Source: Sporothrix humicola
Taxonomy: Eukaryota > Ascomycota > Sordariomycetes > Ophiostomatales > Ophiostomataceae
Direction: 5' to 3'
Assembly (NCBI GenBank): GCA_021396245.1
Contig: WNYE01000034.1
Coordinates: 186,001 to 250,000 of the forward strand
DNA: 64,000 bases
Positions 51,809-60,537 of this stretch are shown here, one piece after another. Every line of letters starts with the position of its first letter. The stretch's first letter is position 1. The position numbers and the translations under genes were made by a program. The notes beneath the pieces are model-generated. The model searched no databases and was not told the origin of the DNA. It saw nothing but the letters and a program-made list of their open reading frames with translations.

Positions 51809-53719
51809 ATGTTGTTCAAGCTCTTCCGGTCGCGCGACCCGGCGCACTCGGTGGCCGCCGTCGTCGCCCCGCCGCCGCCGGCATCGTCTCCACGCAGCAT
51901 TTCGGAGAGTATCCGCGAGATCAACCGCGATGAAAAACAAAAGGGGACAGCATCCGTCACCGTCAACGCCAACGACAGCGTCGCGACCGTCCACGACAAC
52001 GAGCCCATCGGCTGCGAACTGACCCGCACCCGTCCCCACGAGAACGCCGAAAAGATTGACTCCGAGATGGTCAACGTTCCTCTGGATGGCTCTAATGATC
52101 CAAAAGACGAACAGGCCAGCCACTCGTGGAACCGGGTGCAAATCACAATGGCCTACATTATGATCTGGATCATTCTCTTCACGGACGCCCTCCAGCAGAG
52201 CATGGCCGGCGCGCTCACGCCGTACGTGACGAGCGCGTTTGCGGGGCACTCGCTGACGGCCGCCACCGCCGTCATGGCTTCCATTATCGGCGGCCTGGCC
52301 AAGCTGCCGCTCGCCAAGATTTTGGACATTTGGGGCCGTCCGCAGGGTTTCGCCATGAGCGTTTTCCTGCTGGACCTCGGGCTGATCATGATGGCCGCGT
52401 GCCAGGACGTCAAGGCCTTTGCAGCCGCCCAGGTGTTCTACTGGGTCGGCTTCAACGGATTGACGTACAGTCTGCAGATTTTTATCGCCGACACGTCCGC
52501 CCTGGAGATGCGGGCGCTGGCGTTTGCCTTTTCGACGTCGCCGTTCCTGATGACCACGTTTGCGGGCGGTCCGCTGGCGGCGGCCTTTATGCGCGGCCCC
52601 GGCTTCCGCTGGGCGTTTGGCACCTTTGCCGTCGTCATGCTGCTGGTCTGCGCGCCGCTGATGGTGCTGTTTGCCTACAACGGCAAGCCCAAGGCCGTGC
52701 AGGAGATGGACAGGCTGCGCGAAGCGCCCGCTGAGAAACGGACATTCCTCCAGAGCCTGCGCCACTATGCCGTTGAGTTTGACCTGCTGGGCATGCTGTT
52801 CTTGCTCGCCGGTCTGGCCCTGTTCCTCCTTCCCTTCAGCATCTATTCCTATCAAAAACTGCAGTGGCGCTCGCCCATGATCCTGTTGTTCCTGGGCCTG
52901 GGTATTGCCTTTTTGGTCCTGTTCGCCGTCTATGAAAAGTACTGGGCCCCCGTCACGCTCTTGCCCTTTAACCTCTTGTGCGACCGCACCGTCCTCGGCT
53001 CGTGCGCCGCCTCCGGCTGTGTTTTCGTCTCGTTCTTCATCTGGGACAATTTCTTCACGAGCTTCCTCCAGGTCGTCAACAAGCTCTCCATGTCCGAGGC
53101 CTCGTATGTCGCCAACATTTACAACCTCGGCACCTGCTTCTTCTCCTTTGTCGTCGGCGCCCTCGTCCGCGTCTCTGGCCGCTTCAAGTGGATCGCCCTC
53201 TACTTTGGCGTGCCCGTCAACGCTTTAGGAGTGGGCCTCATGATCTTGTTTAGGCAGCCCAACACCTCCGTCGGCTGGGTCATCATGTGCCAGATCTTGA
53301 TCAGTTTTGCCGGCGGCGCCATGGTCATCTGCGACCAGATGGCTCTGATGGCCTCGGTTCCCCACCAATACTTGGCCGTCGGCCTCGCCCTCGAAAACAT
53401 GTTTGCCAACATTGGCGGCGGCATTGGATCGAGCATCGCCGCCGGCATCTGGACCGGCGTCTTTCCCAAAAAGCTGGCCGCCTACCTGCCCGACTTGTCG
53501 GCCGAGGAGCGCGCCAAGATTTATGGCGACTTGTCGGTGCAGCTCTCGTTCGCCCCCGGATCGCCCACCCGCGTCGCCATTGAGCGCGCCTACGGCGACG
53601 CCCAGCGCTACATGCTCATCGCCGCCACCGTCATCATGGTCTTGGCGTTGGGCGCCGTCATGGTCTGGAAGGACCTGCGCGTCAAGGACATGAACAAGGC
53701 CCGCATCCAGGCCCATTAA
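51809..53719 (+). CDS. Siderophore iron transporter-like MFS protein (SIT/ARN family)
   Basis: 636 aa from the ATG at 51809 (Met-Leu-Phe-Lys-Leu-Phe). A hydrophilic N-terminus of ~100 residues is followed by about 14 hydrophobic segments, the number typical of the SIT family. Family-like features: Ile-x-Trp-Ile-Ile-Leu-Phe-Thr-Asp-Ala-Leu-Gln-Gln in TM1, Ile-Ile-Gly-Gly-Leu-Ala-Lys-Leu-Pro-x-Ala-Lys-Ile-Leu-Asp-x-Trp-Gly-Arg at the loop 2-3 signature, and a C-terminal extracellular loop with Ala-Tyr-Leu-Pro before the last TM, ending in Met-x-Trp-Lys-Asp-Leu-Arg-Val-Lys-Asp. It should import ferric siderophores by proton symport at the plasma or vesicle membrane. The upstream ATCTGATAA supports iron regulation. 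No siderophore synthase lies in the window. A longer frame from 51653 is possible. Confidence 0.85.
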   Translation: MLFKLFRSRDPAHSVAAVVAPPPPASSPRSISESIREINRDEKQKGTASVTVNANDSVATVHDNEPIGCELTRTRPHENAEKIDSEMVNVPLDGSNDPKDEQASHSWNRVQITMAYIMIWIILFTDALQQSMAGALTPYVTSAFAGHSLTAATAVMASIIGGLAKLPLAKILDIWGRPQGFAMSVFLLDLGLIMMAACQDVKAFAAAQVFYWVGFNGLTYSLQIFIADTSALEMRALAFAFSTSPFLMTTFAGGPLAAAFMRGPGFRWAFGTFAVVMLLVCAPLMVLFAYNGKPKAVQEMDRLREAPAEKRTFLQSLRHYAVEFDLLGMLFLLAGLALFLLPFSIYSYQKLQWRSPMILLFLGLGIAFLVLFAVYEKYWAPVTLLPFNLLCDRTVLGSCAASGCVFVSFFIWDNFFTSFLQVVNKLSMSEASYVANIYNLGTCFFSFVVGALVRVSGRFKWIALYFGVPVNALGVGLMILFRQPNTSVGWVIMCQILISFAGGAMVICDQMALMASVPHQYLAVGLALENMFANIGGGIGSSIAAGIWTGVFPKKLAAYLPDLSAEERAKIYGDLSVQLSFAPGSPTRVAIERAYGDAQRYMLIAATVIMVLALGAVMVWKDLRVKDMNKARIQAH

Positions 53720-54520
53720 GTGTGAGGTGCTTCATTCTTTCTTCACTCCTTCTTTTGATTTCCTTGTTCTCTTTTCCTTTTGTGCAGTGCTGTGTAGGAT
53801 GGGATTGCTTGTTTCTCTGGTCCTTTGGCGCTTGGCTATTTGTTCCCTTTTCGTTTTCGAGTCTCTGATACCCACCTATCGACTGTCTTGCTCGCTCGTT
53901 TATCCACTGAAAAGTTGGATCCCTTTGATTTGTTCTCAATTCACGACTTTGATACCCCTTGACGATTTTCTTCTTTTGGCGTTTGGGCGGTTCGTTTGCA
54001 ATTTGATAAAATAAATCCAAAAAAGGAACATTGTGATGTATTCATATCTCATGGTATTGTGTTTGTTCGTATCGTCATGTATGTACAGAGTCCGACGTAC
54101 TGCCAGACCAGTTCTGTCTGCATCGGCCTCTCCCAGCATTCCGCCTGGTGAATTACCGACTGTTTATCACTTCGCCAATCGTATTCAGTATAGCCTTTGA
54201 CCTTTTCGTGTTACCGCGGCTCCGTCATGGGCAGGTTATGCCATGCCATTATCTCGCCGCTGGACAGCGGACAGCGGACAGCCGAGCAATCGGCATCACA
54301 AGCCATTTGTGGCCATGGCCATGCCTATCCAATCCCTGGAACCAAGAATCGTGGGGCCATTTCGACAGCGTCGGCAATCGTTTGGCGTCGTCGCTCTTGG
54401 CTCGGTCTGGCATCGGGTCGAGGCGGTCTTTTGAGGATGTTCTCGTCCGTAGTTGTGGCCGCGTAGTTGGGAGGCATTGTCGTATCGTTTCGTTTCGTTC
54501 GTTCAGCTCGTCGTTCGTCT
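53720..54520. other. Intergenic region between convergent SIT-like and MRX7-like genes
   Basis: 801 bp containing the two 3' untranslated regions. Pyrimidine-rich at the left. Nothing recognisable. Confidence 0.45.
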
Positions 54521-54894
54521 TCACTTCTTCTTCCCGACGTCTTTCGGCACGTTGTCCTTGGGTATCTGCGTCGGCCGCCCCCGCGCCTGGTGGCCCAGTT
54601 CTTCCACAAAATGGCTCCAGAACTGGCCGGCGTTGACCTTGCCGCCCTTGGTGGGATCTGCCGTGGCTTCGCCTTTTCGCAGGGGCTCGTTCGGGTCGCG
54701 GCCGTAGCGGGCTTCGTGGACGGAGCGGTGGATGCGGCGGACGGCGTGGTGGAAGCCGGGGCTCTGGAGGAGCTGGAAGTTGGGGGGTTAGGGTGCTGTA
54801 TTCAATCGAGTGGACAATGGAGGGGGCCTACCTTTTGGACAAAAAAGTCCTCCATGACGAGGACGGCGCGGATAATAAGATTCCAAGGGGCCAT
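54521..54894 (-). CDS. Small conserved fungal protein, MRX7/MIOREX-component-7-like
   Basis: Two short exons: 54832-54894 (21 codons) and 54521-54772, with a 59-bp intron (54773-54831) that starts GTAGGC, has a CCTAAC branch point and ends CCAG. The protein is 104 aa. The first 21 residues form a hydrophobic helix ending Asp-Phe-Phe-Val-Gln-Lys. Exon 2 gives Leu-Leu-x-Ser-Pro-x-Phe-His-x-x-Val-x-x-Ile-His-x-x-Val-His-x-x-Arg-Tyr-Gly, the pattern of yeast Mrx7 and its fungal relatives, and then Phe-Val-Glu-Glu-Leu. Mrx7 associates with the mitochondrial MIOREX gene-expression complex; its role is unknown. Short exons make it easy to miss. Confidence 0.65.
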
Positions 54895-56089
54895 TGTGTC
54901 GGTGGTCGTGCAGTCTGTCGTCGACTGTTGTTGGATTGTCGTCGTCAACTTGAAGTTGATTTCGAATCAGACGAGAGACGTCGGAGTTTAGAGTTTGGTC
55001 GGGGAACTTCACGGGGGCGAACCACGACAACGAATCACGGCGGGCAAATGATGACATAATCATCTCCACTTATTTTCTTCATACACTTTGAGACGAAAGG
55101 AAAACACGACAACATCTCGACATCAACATCGACCAACAATTTGGAAAGATTTTTGTTCAATCTTCGAAATAGCGCCTACTCTCTCAATGGTGCCCTACGA
55201 TCAAAGTCTAGACACATCCCCACCCGTTCACATCCTTTCTTCCTTCCATCTGATGTCTCGGTCGGACAGGCTCAAGTGAGCAGTCGCGTCAACTGCTCGA
55301 GTGAACAGCAAGCTTCACAGGAGAGCATTCAATATCACCTCTTCTCCCAACATATCTCTCCACAGCTTCCCCACTTCTACGCGCTCTGTTGTCTGCATGC
55401 TGCACACCGGCCGGCAAGCCGACCGACGTACATGATAAACATGGGGCACAAGGCAAACAAGGACCAAAACAGCCGACTCGGGTATTCGCAGAAGGCGGCT
55501 TGATAGTGGGAAGGTGGAGGACTGTCAGCGAAAAGAATCAAGAAAACAAAAAATACTCGCACAAAATGCTCGCCAGAATGATTTCCAGCCTTTTTGAAAA
55601 GTCATGCTATTTTTATTGGTCTTTTCTTTCGCGGTCAAGGCGCACGGGAGCAGACGTAGAGGGAAAAAAGGAAAGAACGAACGATGTCGCGCTCTTGCCA
55701 CACAATGAGAGGAAGCTGTTGCGGGAAGGAGGAGGGCGACAAAAAGACGACAAGGAAAGAATGTTTTGACTGATTGTCTCCTATTGGGAGGTTTTGCTGT
55801 CTCTGGCCCGACACCCTTTCATTCACTCACCGACCGAAACTGACCATTCACCTCTTTTCTTTTCCTGTCAATTGTCTGAAAGCTGTGCAACCATCGTACA
55901 CGACACACGGGCAAGACAACACGCACACACACACACGATAGGCGTGACTGACGACAAAAATAGACAACTGAAGAATTGTTAGGGGTAAGGGAAACAAAAC
56001 AGAAGAGGAAACAAGAAACAACAAACGCATCCTGGTCACCAACTGTCGATCATCAACAACCACACCTTTCCACACATGCCCACATCGAG
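54895..56089. other. Divergent promoter region, MRX7-like gene to STAND gene
   Basis: 1.2 kb between divergent start codons, no supported gene. A CA repeat lies at ~55920-55936. Frames up to 126 codons have no family resemblance. Confidence 0.45.
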
Positions 56090-59000
56090 ATGAAGAAAAC
56101 AAAGGACACAGTCCCTGCATCGGGCCTGACTGTGCTGTTTGAGCCAGACGAAGCCAGGAATGCAGTTATCGAGTGAGTCCTAGCTCTGTACCATCCTTAA
56201 TAACGTCGCTAACAGCTGTAGTATCCTCTTCGTGTCGGGCCCCGGCGGCCATCCGGTGCGCACATGGCAGTACAGCGCCGGCACGTTTTCGGGCCCACTC
56301 GACGGGCACACAAGGGGGGGAAGCGTCAACGCCAATGTCAACATCAATGCCAACGGAAATGCAACCCATGACGGCATCCCCCGCCGACGGGGCTCACTCC
56401 GCGACCTCGTGCGCGGCGGCTCACACTCATTGAAGCGGTGCTTGTCAAACGCCAGCCTGTCACGGGAGGGCTCACTGCGAAGGAGGGACGACAAGTCGAG
56501 AGACGACAAGGAAAAGGAGAAAGAAAAACAAAAGGCAATGGACGAGGTTCGACCACCACTCCCAATGACCCTCCCTACGCCCCGCCAGCGACGCGTCCTC
56601 CGAAAGAGCAACCACACGCGCAAGAGCGACTACCCGAACCCGTACCCGAGCACGACACGGTCCGAATCGAAGCTGTTGCTAGGGATGTTCGGTGCGCCAG
56701 CGACTCCGACGCAGACCACAGCCCCCAAAGAAGAACCCAAGATCCGCCGGAGCAAGTCAATGTCACGGCTGCGACTGGGCCTCGGGCGGACACTGACTGG
56801 CGAGACGGCCCAGTCGCTGAGGCTGCAGCAAGAGACAGTCGACCCATCTGTGCCCTCGGTGTACTGGCCTCTGGACCTTTTGCCCGCCTCCTGCCCCAAT
56901 ACGCGCATCATGACCTGGGGCTGCCAGACCCTGTCAACCAAGGGCCGGCTGTTGCCGGCACAAAACAACATTTTCGACCACGCGGCGGATCTGCTGCGGG
57001 AACTGGCCGCTCTCCGAAAAGAATCGCGTACACACGGTCGTGCCTTGGTGGTGGTAGCCCACGGTCTCGGCGGCATCGTCGTCAAGGAACTGCTGTGCCG
57101 GGCCGAGGCGAGCGACGACTTTTCTGTACGGGACGTGCTGCAGTCGCTGGCCGGCGTCGTCTTCCTCGGCTCGCCGCACCGCGACAGCCAGTACGGCACG
57201 CTGCAGGACGCCGTCAAGCATCTGGCCGGCCTGGCCCTGGGCATCAACCCAAACGACGAGGTGCTGCAAGACCTGTGTGGCGTCACGGACAACAGCCGCA
57301 GCCGGCACACGTCGGCCCTCGAAATCGGGCGGGCCGCATTTGTGCGGCTCTGGAACGACTACAATTTTCGGGTCAAGACGTTCCAGGAGGCCGACAAGAG
57401 CCACAACAGCGCCATCAGCCAGGGCGAGCAACAAAACACGCTGCGGCGCGAAGCGGCGTCGTTTGGCGATCCGCGCGAGCGGTGCGAGCCCGTCGATGCT
57501 TCCCATTTGGATTTGGCAAAGTTTAGCTCTGCGGACAATCCCGTGTACCGGTCGCTGTCGTTTCTGCTGCTGCGGTTCGTCCACGACGAGATCCACCGGC
57601 TGCGCGACCTCACGCCCAAAGAAGAAGAAATTCTGCGGGCCCTCGCCTCCCAGCCAACGACCAACCTCCCCCAGGCCGTGTCCAATACAGTTACGTCGTC
57701 CCGCATCGAATCGTACCCCGGCACCGGCCTCTGGCTGTACGACCTGCCCGAGTTCCGCGCGTGGCACCAGCGCTCCAGCGGCGGCCGCAACCGCATCCTG
57801 TGGATCAAGGGCCGCCCCGGGTCGGGCAAGTCTGTCCTTTTAAAGTCCTTGAGGGGCCGCGTCGAGCGGCAGTGGGGACCTTTGAACAGCAACTTTGTCT
57901 GGAGCCTGGCCGAGGGCGAGTCGACAAACAGCGTCTTCTTTCCGGGCAAGCACAAGCCGCACCAGCAGTATGCGACGTCGCCCGCGGGGGTGTACCGGTC
58001 TCTGCTGGCGCAGCTCTACTTTCAGGATCCACGGCTGCGGAAAGCACTGGCCTCGGTGTCCCAGAGGGGGGCGGCAGCAGGGGAGGCAGACGCAGCAGAA
58101 TTGCCAAAAGCCGGGACAGGCACGGTCTCGTTCGACGACGCCCAGGTGGTCACGTTCTTTGTCGACGACTATGTGGACCAAAAGATCGAGACGCCGACGC
58201 GGCGCACGTTCATCTTTGTCGACGCCACCGACGACTGCGGCGTGCCGTACCTGCAGGACCTGCTGTTTTACCTGTCGCAGCTCGCCGCCAACTCGGACTA
58301 CAGCATCTGTGTGGCCACCACGGCACATCCCCAGATCGTGCTCGACAACGCCATCGAGGTCGTCATGCACCAGCAAAACGTCGACGACATTCTGCGGTAC
58401 GTCAGCCTCAACCTCATGGCCGAGTGGGAGGACCGCAACAGCACCGTCGTCCGCATCGGCCAGAAGGCGGCAGGCTGTTTCCTGTGGGCGGAGATTGTCG
58501 TGTCGATCCTCAACGCCGCCATTGAAGAAGGTGCCACGGAAGACCTGATCGAAGAGGCCGTGGCCGAGATGCCGGGCGACATTGACGGGCTGTACGAGTG
58601 GCTGTTTAGCACGCTGGGGCCCGAAGAGCGACGCGAGACGCTGGTGCTCATGCAGTGGGTGCTGTTTGCGCCGGAGCCACTGCGGCTCAACGACTTGAGG
58701 GTGGCGGTCCAACTCTCCCAACGCAATCTGGTGTTTAGCGGCTCGTTCAGTGGGACGGCATCGTCGGCACTGCACGTCGGGCCGCCAACGTCCCTCCGAG
58801 ACCTGCGGCAGATGGACGCCAACAACGATACCGGCGGTGCCTTTGACAGTCCCTCGCAGTTTTACAGCTGGGTGCGCAGCCGGTCGATTGGCCTGCTGGA
58901 GCTGGAGCCGGCGTCAACAGTGCCGTCCCATGTTCACAAACACTCTCACTCTCATTCACATTCTCACTCACGCAGCAGAAGCAGCAGCAGTGGCGGCGGC

Positions 59001-60167
59001 AGTCTGAGAGGCGCCCCTGTCCCTGTCCAGGAACCACAAGGCCTCCGGCGTGTCCGCTTTATCCACGAGTCCGTCCGCAACTTCTTTTTGAGTGGACGAG
59101 GTTTTGTCTGCCTGACAAGCCCCTCGAGTATGAGCCCCAGCCCGCCCAACCTCAGTCCCAGTCCCAGTCTGGGCCACTACGACAGCCCTCGCCCTAGCTT
59201 TGATTTTTACGAAGACGGGGACAACTACGAACACGATCCCCTCGCTGACGAGTTTGAAGACTGTGCCGGGCAGACCGTCGACGATTTTGCCGACCGGGCG
59301 CACTATGCCCTGCTGCAGGCGTGCCTGACGTACCTCAACGTGGTCGAGCTGGAGCCCCTGGGGCGGCAGGGCAAACTGGACATGTCCGTGCCCGTGCTGT
59401 CGCCGCCCACGTCCGACTTTTCCACGTACAAGCCGCCGGTCCGCGACCACGCCCGCGACCAGCGACGGCTCGTCCTGTCGAGCTACCCCTTTCTCCAGTA
59501 CGCCGTCGACCACCTCGTGTTCCACCTCCTCAGTCCCCGTCTCTTCCGGTACCACCTCCCGCAGTCCGACCTCCTCCGAGTCCTGTCCGCCAACAACTGC
59601 CGTCTCTGGCGCCGCTGGACGTTTTTGTTGGGCTGCAGCAGTACCGACCCCGAGGCTGTCCTCGCCAAATGCGCCGCCGGGTCGGCCCAAGAGCTGCTGG
59701 ACCCAGTCTTTGGCACGCGGTACAGACTGGAGCGCATCTTTCGCACGCTCGCCAAAATATCCGTCTCCCACATTCCCGTCCTCTCCCCCGTCAAACAGTC
59801 TCAGGCTGTTCCTTTTCCCCAGAGTCGACTCCACGCCCGCGCCAGCCTGCTGCCCCGCCTGAAGACTGTGGCCAGCCCCAAAACCAAGACGAAAACCAAA
59901 ACACACCCGCCCGTCTCGAGCAGCCGCTGCTTCGGGCGCCTGCAGCCGGCGCCGTCGCTTCCCCCGCCGTACCCGCCGCCGCCTCCACTATCAGCGGCGT
60001 CCCAGACGACCTTCTCCGACGCCGTGCTCTTCTCGCCGCACTCGCCGACGTCGCCCGACACGCCGTACTCGCCGGTGTCGTCGTACTTGTCGCCTGTGTC
60101 CATGGGGCAGGGCGGTGGAAATGGAAAACAACAGGATCCGCTGTGGTCGCCAATCTATGTGAGGTAG
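56090..60167 (+). CDS. STAND/NACHT NLR-like protein with degenerate alpha/beta-hydrolase N-terminus
   Basis: Two exons, 56090-56172 and 56222-60167, around a 49-bp intron with a GCTAAC branch point; 1342 aa. The junction restores Asp-Ile-Leu-Phe-Val-Ser-Gly-Pro-Gly-Gly-His-Pro, the first strand and oxyanion loop of the serine-esterase-like domain common in fungal NLRs. The nucleophile elbow reads Ala-His308-Gly309-Leu-Gly-Gly, with glycine where the catalytic serine would be. The NACHT core follows: P-loop Gly-Arg-Pro-Gly-Ser-Gly-Lys-Ser at ~558-566, Walker B Phe-Ile-Phe-Val-Asp-Ala-Thr-Asp-Asp at ~691, then Gly-Leu-Tyr-Glu-Trp-Leu-Phe and the winged-helix segment Trp-Val-Leu-Phe-Ala-x-x-Pro-Leu. 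A His-Ser-His and Arg-Ser repeat precedes Phe-Ile-His-Glu-Ser-Val-Arg-Asn-Phe-Phe-Leu. No ankyrin, WD or TPR repeats are visible; the C-terminus is Pro/Ser-rich. Likely role: non-self or stress sensing leading to cell death (inferred from family). Confidence 0.85.
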
Positions 60168-60537
60168 GCGCAGGTGGCAGAGTCGCGTTAAGATTGCTTG
60201 TTTACATTATTCCTGTTCGGACGTTGTGTGCCCTGTATTGTATTGTACGATTGCTCTATTTTAGTGAGAATGTGCGCTGTAGTTTCATGTCCGGCTGCTG
60301 TATTTTAGACTTCCGAGTGCTGTAATAATAGATCTTTAGCGTGTTCTCCCCCTATTTTAGTGACTCTGTCGTGCTTAAACTAAAAATGGCGGTCGACGCC
60401 GGCAGAATTATTTGGTGCAAAAAACTGTCGGGAACGAGAGCTTTATCGATAAGAGTATTTTGTTGTCGCACGTCGTTCGTCCCAGGGTTTCAATCTTCAA
60501 CAGAACATTCACAGCCCATAACCACCACACTTGCCCA
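60168..60537. other. Intergenic region upstream of mitochondrial methyltransferase-like gene
   Basis: 370 bp, AT-rich, between a stop codon and the next ATG on the same strand. Contains the 3' end of the STAND transcript and the promoter of the next gene. The 60412-60537 frame continues the next gene only from TTG, so is treated as untranslated. Confidence 0.45.

Noticed and set aside
51788..52855. Minus-strand 355-codon frame
   Set aside because: Antisense to the SIT-like transporter; His/Gln/Arg-rich shadow.
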